Positions 18,058-26,274 of a DNA stretch of 64,000 nt are shown here, in pieces. Within the stretch, counting starts at the first letter, position 1. Each line of letters opens with the position of its first letter. The notes below the pieces were generated by a model that saw only the letters and a program-made list of their open reading frames with translations, had not been told where the DNA came from and made no database searches. This DNA is from Streptomyces kaniharaensis (GTDB lineage Bacteria; Actinomycetota; Actinomycetes; Streptomycetales; Streptomycetaceae), in the NCBI RefSeq assembly GCF_009569385.1, contig NZ_WBOF01000001.1, positions 4,267,501-4,331,500 of the forward strand, written 5' to 3'. Position numbers and translations under genes: made by a program.

Positions 18058-19497
18058 TCAGCGCGGCGTGACCGTGACCGTCACCGGGGTGCCCGGGCGG
18101 GTGTGCGGGAGGCGGATCCGGGCGGTGCCGGCCCGGCCGCCGTCGGGCTGGTCGAGGTCGACCCGGGCGGTGGCGGGGGAGACGGTGACGCGGGCGCCGT
18201 GCGGGAATCCGGCGGCGGGCAGGACGAGTTCGGTGGCGCGCCCGGTGCCGTCGGCGATCCAGCGGACGGTGTGGCCGAGGGCGCTGACGTCCGTCCCGGC
18301 GACGGCCGCCGGGTACGGGCCGAAGGCGGGCTCGTCGCCGGGGGCGGGCCGCCCGGCCGGGTCGAGCGCGCAGTAGCCGCCGGTGCCGCGGCACCAGTAC
18401 CACATCGTCCAGCCCTCGGCGAAGCCGTCCATCGCCGCGACCTGCCGTTGGACCAGCTGGGTGTTGCCGGGCGTCCGGGAGTCGGGCGGCCCCCACTCGC
18501 CGACCAGGACCGGCAGCCGGTGGGCGGCCGGGTAGCCGGTGATCGCGGCGGTGTAGCGCTCGACGAAGCCGTCGGACGGGTCCCAGTCGTGGCCGGACTC
18601 GACCGCGGTGTCATAGAAGTGCGGCGCGTAGCCGAGCCGGGCGGCGCCGGGGCGCGGGTCGGCGAAGCCGGGCAGCCGGGTGGGCACGCCCTGGCCGACC
18701 AGGACGGTCGGTTCGACGAACAGCCAGGCGCGGCGGTCGACTTGACGGACGGCCGCGATCAGGCGGCGGTACATGTCGGCGAGCCGGCCCTGCTCCAGGG
18801 CGGCGGAGGCGGCGGCGAGCACGGCCGGGTCGGTCGGGTCGCCGTCCACCGGGCCGAACGGCTCGTTGAACAGGTCGTAGCCCAGCAGGGAGCGGTGGTC
18901 GCGCAGTTCGCGGGCGAGCCGGGTGTAGAAGTCGGCCTGCCAGGCGCGCAGGTCCGGGTCGTCGTAGAGGTGGCGGAAGGCGGCCTGGACGGCGGGCTGG
19001 AAGTAGCCGGCGAACCAGTCGTTCGGGTCGGGGGTGAACGGCAGGCCGTCGTCCCGGGTGGCCCAGACCGGGATGCCGCGGTCGCCGCCGCCGAACCTCG
19101 GTCCGTAGACGTCCTGGTGGAAGTCGACGAGGGTGAGGACGCCGTAGCGGTCGGCCCAGCCGAGGAGCCGGTGCAGGCGGTGCAGTTCGGCCGGGTCGAG
19201 CCGGCCGCGCTCGGGCTCCAGCCTGGTCCAGGAGACCGCCACCCGGATCAGCGTGAAGCCCTGGGCGGCCAGGGACCGGACGTCCGCCTCGGTGGTCTCG
19301 GCGTACTTGTCGAGGTTGAAGCCGCGCAGCTGGAGCCGGCGGCCCTCGGCGTCGGTGAGGGCGGTGCGCCCGCCCGGGCCGGTGGCCGTCCCGGTGGGGA
19401 ACCGGGCGGGGCGGGCGTCCAGGGCCGAGGCCGGGGTGGCGCTCAGGGCGGCGGTGGCGGCGAGCAGGAGGGCAACGACGGTGCGGCGCAGGCGCAT
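18058..19497 (-). CDS. Secreted GH5 glycoside hydrolase, endoglycoceramidase-like
   Basis: A 479-residue exported enzyme. The start at 19497 gives a classic signal peptide: two Arg, a VVALLLAATAAL core and cleavage after ASA. The TIM-barrel shows the GH5 acid/base Glu212 in FNEPFG and the nucleophile Glu334 in VGEWGPP. The signature VDFHQDVYG...GIPVWA is characteristic of GH5 endoglycosylceramidase-type enzymes. A beta-sandwich of about 90 residues follows. Glycolipid glycan release is the best inference, but other beta-glucoside substrates are possible. The gene stands alone. Confidence 0.85.
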   Translation of the reverse strand: MRLRRTVVALLLAATAALSATPASALDARPARFPTGTATGPGGRTALTDAEGRRLQLRGFNLDKYAETTEADVRSLAAQGFTLIRVAVSWTRLEPERGRLDPAELHRLHRLLGWADRYGVLTLVDFHQDVYGPRFGGGDRGIPVWATRDDGLPFTPDPNDWFAGYFQPAVQAAFRHLYDDPDLRAWQADFYTRLARELRDHRSLLGYDLFNEPFGPVDGDPTDPAVLAAASAALEQGRLADMYRRLIAAVRQVDRRAWLFVEPTVLVGQGVPTRLPGFADPRPGAARLGYAPHFYDTAVESGHDWDPSDGFVERYTAAITGYPAAHRLPVLVGEWGPPDSRTPGNTQLVQRQVAAMDGFAEGWTMWYWCRGTGGYCALDPAGRPAPGDEPAFGPYPAAVAGTDVSALGHTVRWIADGTGRATELVLPAAGFPHGARVTVSPATARVDLDQPDGGRAGTARIRLPHTRPGTPVTVTVTPR

Positions 19498-19572
19498 TCG
19501 GGACCTCGCGGGGGCACACGGCGGTGGGGTGGGGCCCGATGATGCCCGGACCGCGGCGGGCGGCACAAGGGG

Positions 19573-20202
19573 TCAGTCGCCGTTGGCCGGTTCGAGGGGT
19601 GCGGCCGGGAGGACGGCGGTCGGCAGGTCCGCGGCGGCGGCGAGGCGGCCCCAGAGCAGGTCGGCGAGGGCCTGCACCATGCGGGTGCGCGGGCAGGGCC
19701 TGGTCTCCAGCCACCAGTCGCCGGCCGCCAGCACCATGCCGGTGATGCCCCGGCCCCAGGCCTCGGAGAGCAGGTCGCGGTCGGCGCCGAGGTCGACCTG
19801 GCTCTGCACGGCCCGGGTGATCTCCTCGGCGATCTGCTTGAGCGCGGGGGCGAGCGCGTTGCCCGCGCCGCTCGGGTCGCCGGGTTCGGGGTGGGTGAGC
19901 AGCCGGTAGACCTGCGGGCGGGCCTCGATGCCGGCCAGGTAGGTGTCCAGCACGTGCTCGACCCGGTCGCGGCGCTCCAGCGGTTCGGCGAGGGCGGCCC
20001 GGACGGCGGCCAGCAGGCCGCCGGTGTGGCGCTCGGTCAGGGCCCGGATCAGGCCGTTCCGGTCGCCGAAGTGCCGGTAGAGGATCGGCTTGGTGATGCC
20101 GGCCTCGGCGGCGATGGCGTTCATGCTCGCGCCGGGGCCCTCGCGCTGGATGACCCGGTCGGCGGCGTTGAGCAACTGCTCTCGGCGGGGCTCTCGGGAC
20201 AT
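19573..20202 (-). CDS. TetR family transcriptional regulator
   Basis: A 209-residue TetR repressor with the helix-turn-helix at residues 20-45 (MNAIAAEAGITKPILYRHFGDRNGLI). The C-terminal ligand domain has several Trp and Leu, consistent with an acyl-CoA or lipid ligand. The ATG at 20202 follows GAGGAG. It is divergent from the acyl-CoA dehydrogenase gene, with a perfect palindrome between them, so it most likely represses that gene and perhaps itself. Confidence 0.9.
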   Translation of the reverse strand: MSREPRREQLLNAADRVIQREGPGASMNAIAAEAGITKPILYRHFGDRNGLIRALTERHTGGLLAAVRAALAEPLERRDRVEHVLDTYLAGIEARPQVYRLLTHPEPGDPSGAGNALAPALKQIAEEITRAVQSQVDLGADRDLLSEAWGRGITGMVLAAGDWWLETRPCPRTRMVQALADLLWGRLAAAADLPTAVLPAAPLEPANGD

Positions 20203-20234
20203 GCGCTGCTCCTCGGGTGCGGGGGTACGGACCG

Positions 20235-20288
20235 TTGACACCGGTTACCAATCAGTAGCAGACTCCGACGATGTTACCCGAGGTAACA
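20235..20288 (+). promoter_or_regulatory. Promoter and TetR operator of the acyl-CoA dehydrogenase gene
   Basis: TTGACA at 20235-20240 is a good -35 for the plus strand; CAGACT after an 18-base spacer is a weak -10. TGTTACCCGAGGTAACA (20272-20288) is a palindrome with 7-bp arms and a 3-base centre, downstream of the promoter and 38 bases before the ATG. It is the natural operator for the divergent TetR protein. The -10 is uncertain; the palindrome is exact. Confidence 0.65.
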
Positions 20289-20326
20289 CCCCGGTCGGCC
20301 GTACCCCTTCTTCGGAGGCAAGCACC

Positions 20327-21550
20327 ATGAGCAGCACGTTCTCGATGGACCCGGGTGCGGACCAGATCGCCGTACGCGACTGGCTCCACGGCTTCGCCGC
20401 CGACGTCATCCGGCCCGCCGCGGCCGAGTGGGACGAGCGCGAGGAGACGCCCTGGCCGGTCATCCAGGAGGCCGCCAAGCTCGGCATCTACTCGCTCGAC
20501 TTCTACGCCCAGCAGTACTTCGACCCCTCCGGCGTCGGCATCCCGATCGCGATGGAGGAGCTGTTCTGGGGCGACGCGGGCATCGGCCTGTCCATCGTCG
20601 GCACCACGCTGGCCGCCGTCGCGGTGCTCGCCAACGGTACCGACGAGCAGATCGGCACCTGGACCCCGCAGATGTTCGGCACCCCGGACGACGTCAAGGT
20701 GGCCGCGTTCTGCTCCTCCGAGCCGGACGCCGGCTCCGACGTGTCCGCGCTGCGCACCCGCGCGGTGTACGACCAGGCCAAGGACGAGTGGGTCCTGAAC
20801 GGCACCAAGACCTGGGCCACCAACGGCGGGATCGCCGCCGTCCACGTCGTGGTCGCCACCGTCGACCCGGAGCTCGGCGCCCGCGGCCACGCGTCCTTCG
20901 TCGTCCCGCCGGGCACCCCCGGGCTGAGCCAGGGCCAGAAGTTCAAGAAGCACGGCATCCGCGCCTCGCACACCGCCGAGGTCGTGCTGGACGACGTCCG
21001 GGTGCCCGGCAGCTGCCTGCTCGGCGGCAAGGAGAAGCTGGACGAGCGGCTGGCCCGGGCCCGAGAGGGCGTCCGCAGGAGCGGCGGGGGCAACGCGGCG
21101 ATGGCCACCTTCGAGGCCTCCCGCCCGGCCGTCGGCGCGCAGGCGATCGGCATCGCCCGGGCCGCGTACGAGGTGGCGCTGGACTACGCCGGGACCCGCG
21201 AGCAGTTCGGCCGTCCGATCATCGACAACCAGGGCGTGGCGTTCCAGCTGGCCGACATGCGGACCCGGATCGACGCCGCCCGGCTGCTGGTGTGGCGGGC
21301 GTCCTGGATGGCCGCCAACAACCGGCCGTTCACCGCGGCCGAGGGCTCGATGTCCAAGCTGTACGCGGGCGAGACGGCCAAGTGGGTCACCGCGCAGGCG
21401 ATGCAGATCCTCGGCGGCAACGGCTTCACCCGCGAGTACCCGGTGGAGCGGATGCACCGGGACAGCGCGATCTACTCGATCTTCGAGGGGACCAGTGAGA
21501 TCCAGCGGCTGGTGATAGCCCGGGCGATCTCGGGGATGCCGATCCGCTGA
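20327..21550 (+). CDS. Acyl-CoA dehydrogenase
   Basis: A 407-residue FAD flavoprotein that introduces the 2,3-double bond in acyl-CoAs, the first step of beta-oxidation. The FAD/substrate segment is CSSEPDAGSDVSALRTRA, and the catalytic base Glu387 lies in FEGTSEIQ, as in medium-chain enzymes. The length and the C-terminal QILGGNGFTREYPVERMHRD block are typical. The ATG at 20327 follows GGAGG. Chain-length preference cannot be told. It is regulated in all likelihood by the divergent TetR. Confidence 0.95.
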   Translation: MSSTFSMDPGADQIAVRDWLHGFAADVIRPAAAEWDEREETPWPVIQEAAKLGIYSLDFYAQQYFDPSGVGIPIAMEELFWGDAGIGLSIVGTTLAAVAVLANGTDEQIGTWTPQMFGTPDDVKVAAFCSSEPDAGSDVSALRTRAVYDQAKDEWVLNGTKTWATNGGIAAVHVVVATVDPELGARGHASFVVPPGTPGLSQGQKFKKHGIRASHTAEVVLDDVRVPGSCLLGGKEKLDERLARAREGVRRSGGGNAAMATFEASRPAVGAQAIGIARAAYEVALDYAGTREQFGRPIIDNQGVAFQLADMRTRIDAARLLVWRASWMAANNRPFTAAEGSMSKLYAGETAKWVTAQAMQILGGNGFTREYPVERMHRDSAIYSIFEGTSEIQRLVIARAISGMPIR

Positions 21551-21553
21551 TCC

Positions 21554-22153
21554 CTAGCGGGCCAGCCAGAAGGTGAGCCCGGCGGTGAGCGCGCCCACCA
21601 TCGCGCCGACGATCGTCTGCGCGGTGGTGTGGTCCCGCAACACCACCCGGGACCAGCCGATCACCGCGACCAGCGGGTAGAGCAGCAGCCACCACGGACC
21701 GAGCGCGATCGCCAGGCAGATCACCGCGCCGCTCGCGACGGCCGTGTGCACGGACACCTTCCACCACACGGTGATCACCAGGATCGGGATCAGCGAGGCG
21801 AACATGGCCGCCACCATGGCGGTCAGGTCGGCCGGGGCGTCCAGCCGGAGCATCACCGCGAAGCTGGTCGCGACCGAGCCCATGATGAACGGGATGACCG
21901 TCAGCCGGCGCTGCCGGTGGCCGACGTGACGGTCCTCCAGGGTGCCCTTGCGGATGCCGCGCTGGATGAACAGGGTCGGGATGACGGCCGCGAACAGCGC
22001 GGCGAAGGCCGCCCAGGCGACGCCCTTCCAGCCGTAGCGCAGGCCGCCGAGCAGCGGCAGCATCGCGATGATCACGTTCTTCGGCTCGACGCCGTCGGTG
22101 ACCCGCCGGGCCCAGATCGTCCTGCTGGTGGGGGCGGTCGCGGACTCGGTCAT
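21554..22153 (-). CDS. PAP2-superfamily-like integral membrane protein
   Basis: A 199-residue membrane protein with about five hydrophobic segments. SVHTAVASG and SRVVLRDHTTAQTIVGA align with the last two motifs of lipid phosphate phosphatases (PSGH and SRxxxxxH), but the first Arg-containing motif is weak. It could be a lipid-phosphate phosphatase or a non-catalytic relative. It ends 3 bases from the convergent acyl-CoA dehydrogenase stop. Confidence 0.7.
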   Translation of the reverse strand: MTESATAPTSRTIWARRVTDGVEPKNVIIAMLPLLGGLRYGWKGVAWAAFAALFAAVIPTLFIQRGIRKGTLEDRHVGHRQRRLTVIPFIMGSVATSFAVMLRLDAPADLTAMVAAMFASLIPILVITVWWKVSVHTAVASGAVICLAIALGPWWLLLYPLVAVIGWSRVVLRDHTTAQTIVGAMVGALTAGLTFWLAR

Positions 22154-22310
22154 CGGGGTGGCTGCTCCGGGAAATCGGGACGGGAAATCGGGTCGGGAGG
22201 CGGGCGCTGCGGCTCGTGTGCCGGTCGCATGATCGTACGTGTGCCGCGCGGGTGGTCGGTCCGTGGGCCCGGTCCGGACCCAGGCCTGCGACCAGGCCCC
22301 GACTTGGGGA

Positions 22311-23120
22311 TCAGAACCGGGCCGGGCGGCCCTCCAGGAACGCGGCCAGCCCCTCCGGCACGTCCGAGGACTCCCGCGACCGGCGCTCCCACGGCGCCAG
22401 CGCCTGCGCCGCCCGCTCCTCCGGGACGGCCAGGGCGGCCTTCACCGCGCCGATCGTCTGGGTCGAGCGCCTGGTCAGCACCCGGGCGAACTCCAGCGCC
22501 GCGGCGTCCAGTTCGGCGTCCGGCAGGACCCGCTCCGCGAGGCCCAGCGGCAGCGCGTCCCGGCCCGTCACCAACTCGCCTGAGAACAGCAGGTACTTGG
22601 CGCGTGCCGGGCCGACCAGCCGGGCCAGCCGCAGGGTCGGCACCGCCGGGTAGACCACGCCGAGCTTGGCCGGGGTGATCCCCAGGCGCGCGTCCTCGGC
22701 GACGAACCGAAGGTCGCAGGCGACGGCCAGCTGGCAGCCGCCGCCCACGCAGGCACCCCGGACGGCGGCGATCGTCGGGTGCGGGAAGGCGGCCAGCGCC
22801 TCCTCGGCGGCGACGTTGATCGCGTGGTAGGCGTCCGCGCGGTCCGGATCGCCGTACACCTCGGCGAGTTCGGCGATGTCGGCGCCCGCGCTGAACGTGC
22901 CGCCGGCGCCGGTCAGCAGCAGGGCGCGCACGCCCTCGTGCTCGGCGAGCCGGAGCAGGACCTTCGGCAGGGCCTGCCAGATCGCCAGCGTCACCGCGTT
23001 GCGACGGTGCGGGCGGGCGAACTCCAGCACCGCGACGCCGTCCTCGCCGACGTAGGCGTGCAGCCCGTCGGCGTGGGCGGGCAGTGGGGAGCGGTCCCGC
23101 GTGAGCAGCGACTGGTCCAT
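22311..23120 (-). CDS. Enoyl-CoA hydratase/isomerase family protein
   Basis: A 269-residue crotonase-fold protein. The oxyanion-hole segments are GAGGTFSAGADIAEL (residues 70-84) and GACVGGGCQLAVACDLR, and ITPAKLGVVYP follows in the usual place. The crotonase glutamates cannot both be assigned with confidence, so it may be a hydratase or an isomerase of fatty-acid degradation. The ATG at 23120 has a GGAGG site; the GTG two codons earlier is less likely. Confidence 0.88.
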   Translation of the reverse strand: MDQSLLTRDRSPLPAHADGLHAYVGEDGVAVLEFARPHRRNAVTLAIWQALPKVLLRLAEHEGVRALLLTGAGGTFSAGADIAELAEVYGDPDRADAYHAINVAAEEALAAFPHPTIAAVRGACVGGGCQLAVACDLRFVAEDARLGITPAKLGVVYPAVPTLRLARLVGPARAKYLLFSGELVTGRDALPLGLAERVLPDAELDAAALEFARVLTRRSTQTIGAVKAALAVPEERAAQALAPWERRSRESSDVPEGLAAFLEGRPARF

Positions 23121-23155
23121 GCGCACCTCCGGTGGTCGTGGGTGCGCCCACTCTC

Positions 23156-23845
23156 TCAGGGGGTGGCCGCGCAGTAGTCGCCGAGGCCCCGTTCGACCAT
23201 CTCGAAGGCGCGCCGGGCCCGGTCGAGGGCGTCGGGCAGGGCGTCGGCGGCGCGCTCGCCGGCCAGCATCCGGAGCTGGTTGCCGGTGGTCAGGGTCAGC
23301 CGGGTGGCGAGGAGTTGGGCGCCGGCGACCTGGGCGGTGAGCTCGTCGTGGGCCGGGTCCTGGGCGAGCAGTTCGGCGGTGAGCTGGGCCTGGGCCTGCT
23401 GGCCGAATCCGGCGGCGGCGCGCATCGCCAGGGCCGGGGTGCGGTGGACCAGCCGGACCACGTCGAGGACCACCTGATCGTCGTTCAGGCCGGTCGCCGG
23501 GTCGAACGCGGCGAGCGCCGCGAGGTAGTGATCGCGCAGCGCCGCCACCGCCGAGGTGCCCGGAGCGCGCTCGCGCACCACCCGGGCGGGCTCGCCGAGG
23601 TGCTGCTCCATCGGGGCCATGACCAGGTCTTCCTTGGTCGGGAAGTAGTTGAAGACGGTCATCTTGGAGACGTCTGCGGCAGCGGCGATCTCGGCCACCG
23701 AGACCTGGTCGAAGTCCTTCGCGGCGAACAGTCCGATGGCGGTGCGCCAGATCCTGATGCCGGTCCGGATCTTCTTGCGCTCGCGCAGGGGCAGCGCGTC
23801 GAGGTCGCGGTCGGGGCCGAGGTCGAAACCGGTGTTCGTCGCCAT
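23156..23845 (-). CDS. TetR family regulator, divergent to an efflux pump
   Basis: A 229-residue regulator with the HTH in VAEIAAAADVSKMTVFNYFPTKEDLV. The ATG at 23845 opens MATNTGFDLGPDRDLDALPLRERKK, typical of TetR proteins beside MFS exporters. TCATCCGGGATGA at 23871-23883 is an exact inverted repeat 26 bases upstream of its start and is a likely operator shared with the divergent pump gene. Drug-responsive derepression is inferred. Confidence 0.88.
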   Translation of the reverse strand: MATNTGFDLGPDRDLDALPLRERKKIRTGIRIWRTAIGLFAAKDFDQVSVAEIAAAADVSKMTVFNYFPTKEDLVMAPMEQHLGEPARVVRERAPGTSAVAALRDHYLAALAAFDPATGLNDDQVVLDVVRLVHRTPALAMRAAAGFGQQAQAQLTAELLAQDPAHDELTAQVAGAQLLATRLTLTTGNQLRMLAGERAADALPDALDRARRAFEMVERGLGDYCAATP

Positions 23846-24014
23846 GGCAGGACTGTACCAGGCCAAAAGATCATCCGGGATGAATGTTTGCCTTGGCTGA
23901 ATAATCGACCGAGCTGAAGAATTGACTCGGTACAAGAAGGCTGCCATGGTGAGGACGTGCCGCCGGACCGCACCGGCCCGGCTCGAACTCCAAGACCCCC
24001 GGGGGGACTCACCG

Positions 24015-25502
24015 ATGGCGCCCGCTGCCCTGATGACACCGGCCCAGCGCAAGCTGGGCATGCTGCTCTGCCTGGTCACGATCGTTCTGGCCGTCCTCGA
24101 CACGAACATCGTGTCGGCGGCCACCGTGCCGATCGTCCGGGAACTCGACCCGGTCCACGGCATCGACCGACTGCCCTGGCTGGTCAGCGCGTTCGCCCTC
24201 GCCGCGACCGCCCTGCTGCCGCTCTACGGCAAGCTCTGCGACGTGTACGGCGCCAAGCGCGTGCTGCTCGGCGCGGTCGGCACCTTCCTGCTCGGCTCGG
24301 CGCTCTGCGGGGCCGCGCAGTCGATGGGGCAGCTGATCGCCTTCCGCGCCCTCCAGGGCGTCGGCGGCGGCGGGCTGATGAGCGTCACGATGGTGGTCAT
24401 CGCCCACCTCAAGGACCCGGAGGAGCGCGGCGCCGGCAAGGGCGGCGCAATGGGCGGGATCGTCGCGGGCCTCGGCATGGCGGTCGGCCCGCTGGTCGGA
24501 GCGCTGTTCACCGACCACGTGAGCTGGCGCTGGATCTTCTACGTCAACCTGCCGCTCGGCCTGATCGTCCTGGTCGGCGCCGCCCTGGTGATCAAGCTGC
24601 CGCCGGCCGCCGGGCGCCGCGGCCTCGACTTCCCCGGTGCCGCCCTCGCCGCCGCCTTCGCCACCGGGCTGCTGCTGGTCACCGAGTGGGGCGGCAAGGA
24701 CTACGCCTGGACCTCCCCGGTCGTCCTCGGGATCGCCGTCGGCACGCTCGCCGCACTCGGCCTCTTCCTGTGGCGCCAGGCCACCGCCGCCGACCCGGTG
24801 CTGCCGCTCTCGCTGTTCCGGATCCCCCTCGTGCGGCTCGGCTTCGCCGTCCAGGGCCTGGCCGGGATGGGCATGACCGGCGCGATCATGTACGTGATGC
24901 TCTACCTGCAGATCGCCCGCGGGATCGCGCCGACCTCGGCCAGCCTCTACCTGATCCCGATGGCGGCGGGGATGACCGCGATCGGCCTGCTGGTCGGGCG
25001 GCTGACCGCCCGCGGCCACGCGCCGCGCACCTTCCTGGTGGCCGGTGCCGGCTGCGCGGCGCTCGCCCTGGCCCTGCTCGGGCTCAGCGGGCCGGATACC
25101 GGCCTGTGGGCGGTGGGCGCCGAACTCGGCCTGCTCGGCGCCGGATTCGGCCAGCTGATCGGGCAGCTGATCACCCTGGTGCAGGAGGCCGCCCCGCGGC
25201 ACCAGCTCGGCGTCGCGACCACCGGCATCCGGTTCTTCCAGACCCTCGGCAGCGCGGTCGGCGCGGCGCTCTTCGGCACCGTGCTGGCCCGGGTCTTCGC
25301 GGCCGGCGAGCCCGGCCGGCCGCTCGGCGCGGTCCGGGCGCTGACCGGGGCGGCCCGGGAGCACGCGGTGCGCAGCTTCACGGACGCCGTCGACGTGGTC
25401 TTCCTGTCGGCGAGCGGGGTGATGGCGCTGGTGCTGCTGCTCGCGCTGCGGCTGCGCCCGACGGAGGCGGAGGTGCCGGAGCCGCCGGTGCTCGCGGCCT
25501 GA
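24015..25502 (+). CDS. MFS drug efflux transporter (DHA2/EmrB-QacA type, 14 TM)
   Basis: A 495-residue inner-membrane antiporter with about 14 hydrophobic segments, expected to expel toxic compounds using the proton gradient. DTNIVSAATVPIVRELD in the first segment and GKLCDVYGAKRVLL after the second are the DHA2 signatures; RALQGVGGGGLMS is motif B. The start at 24015 (MAPAALMTPAQRK) is preferred; upstream in-frame starts at 23922 and 23946 would add a polar tail with no homology. It is regulated by the divergent TetR. Confidence 0.88.
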   Translation: MAPAALMTPAQRKLGMLLCLVTIVLAVLDTNIVSAATVPIVRELDPVHGIDRLPWLVSAFALAATALLPLYGKLCDVYGAKRVLLGAVGTFLLGSALCGAAQSMGQLIAFRALQGVGGGGLMSVTMVVIAHLKDPEERGAGKGGAMGGIVAGLGMAVGPLVGALFTDHVSWRWIFYVNLPLGLIVLVGAALVIKLPPAAGRRGLDFPGAALAAAFATGLLLVTEWGGKDYAWTSPVVLGIAVGTLAALGLFLWRQATAADPVLPLSLFRIPLVRLGFAVQGLAGMGMTGAIMYVMLYLQIARGIAPTSASLYLIPMAAGMTAIGLLVGRLTARGHAPRTFLVAGAGCAALALALLGLSGPDTGLWAVGAELGLLGAGFGQLIGQLITLVQEAAPRHQLGVATTGIRFFQTLGSAVGAALFGTVLARVFAAGEPGRPLGAVRALTGAAREHAVRSFTDAVDVVFLSASGVMALVLLLALRLRPTEAEVPEPPVLAA

Positions 25503-25527
25503 ACGGCCCGAGCCTGTCGCCTCGTGC

Positions 25528-25560
25528 GGGCCCGGTGGACCCCTGTGGTCCGCCGGGCCC
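25528..25560. terminator. Bidirectional terminator between the MFS and GNAT genes
   Basis: A 14-bp stem, GGGCCCGGTGGACC with its complement (one G-T pair), loop CCTGT, between two convergent genes. Confidence 0.8.
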
Positions 25561-25567
25561 CGTCGCG

Positions 25568-26116
25568 TCACGCCAGGGGCTTCCACTCCGGCGCGAGCAT
25601 CGACCAGATCTCCTTGTCGTGGCGGACCCCGTTGTGCAGGAACCACTCGCGCAGGGTGCCGTCCAGCTTCATGCCGACCCGCTGGGCGACGGCCCGGCTG
25701 CGGGCGTTGGCGGAGGAGCACCACCACTCGGCGCGGTGCAGGCCCCGGGTGGTGAAGGCGTGGTCGAGCAGCAGCCGGACGGCAGCGGTGATCAGCCCGC
25801 CGCCCTCGCCGGCCGGCTCGGTCCAGGCGCCGATCTCGCAGACTCCGGTCCGGGTGCTGAAGGACACGAACATCACGCCGCCGACCAGCGTGCCGTCCCG
25901 CCAGATGCCGTAGATCCGGCCGGAGTCGCCGTTGTGGCGGTCGGCGTAGCGCTGCAGGGTGGCGCGGGCCGAGTCGAGGTCGGTGGAGAAGGTGGCCCAG
26001 GGGATCCACGGGTCGGTGTGGGCCCGCGCGCGGTCGATGTGCTCCAGGAACTCGGGGGCCTGCCACGGCTCCAGCGGGCGCAGTTCGGCGTTCTCGGCGA
26101 GCGGTACGGCAAACAA
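25568..26116 (-). CDS. GNAT family acetyltransferase, RimJ/RimL-like
   Basis: A 182-residue GNAT protein of the RimJ/RimL/SpeG type. It contains LVGGVMFVSF, EIGAWTEPAGEGGGL and the C-terminal NARSRAVAQRVGMKLDGTLREWF, where the family binds acetyl-CoA and closes the active site. It may act on a protein N-terminus or a small amine. The only sensible start is TTG at 26116 with a GGAAAGG site. A six-copy 12-bp tandem repeat lies just upstream (26163-26234). Confidence 0.85.
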   Translation of the reverse strand: MFAVPLAENAELRPLEPWQAPEFLEHIDRARAHTDPWIPWATFSTDLDSARATLQRYADRHNGDSGRIYGIWRDGTLVGGVMFVSFSTRTGVCEIGAWTEPAGEGGGLITAAVRLLLDHAFTTRGLHRAEWWCSSANARSRAVAQRVGMKLDGTLREWFLHNGVRHDKEIWSMLAPEWKPLA

Positions 26117-26162
26117 GGGCGAGGCCTTTCCGGGGTGCGGGGACGGCGGGAGGGCCGCCTGT

Positions 26163-26234
26163 GATCCGTCTGGTGGGCTGTCCGGTGATCCGTCGGGCGA
26201 TCGGTCCCGTGATCGGTCCGGCGACCGGTCCGGA
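26163..26234. repeat. Six tandem 12-bp imperfect repeats
   Basis: Six consecutive 12-bp units based on GATCGGTCCGGC, starting at 26163, 26175, 26187, 26199, 26211 and 26223. The last four are the most similar, and GATC begins a seventh. They fill most of the gap between the divergent GNAT and TetR genes and end next to the TetR operator. They are not part of either protein. Function is unknown. Confidence 0.8.
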
Positions 26235-26241
26235 GATCATT

Positions 26242-26261
26242 CATAACAAACGTTTGGTATG
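26242..26261 (+). promoter_or_regulatory. Predicted TetR operator
   Basis: A 20-bp near-perfect palindrome centred on AAACGTTT (half site CATACCAAACG, with one mismatched pair), 13 bases upstream of the TetR-family ATG at 26275. It is a typical autoregulatory site. It could also control the divergent GNAT gene. Confidence 0.75.
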
Positions 26262-26274
26262 TACGATAGCCCCC

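Noticed and set aside
22311..23120. Enoyl-CoA hydratase and the PAP2-like gene as one operon
   Set aside because: They are on the same strand but separated by about 157 bases with no functional link; coupling is not supported.
26242..26261. Palindrome as a transposon end
   Set aside because: It is single copy, centred on AAACGTTT and sits at the expected operator position of a TetR gene.
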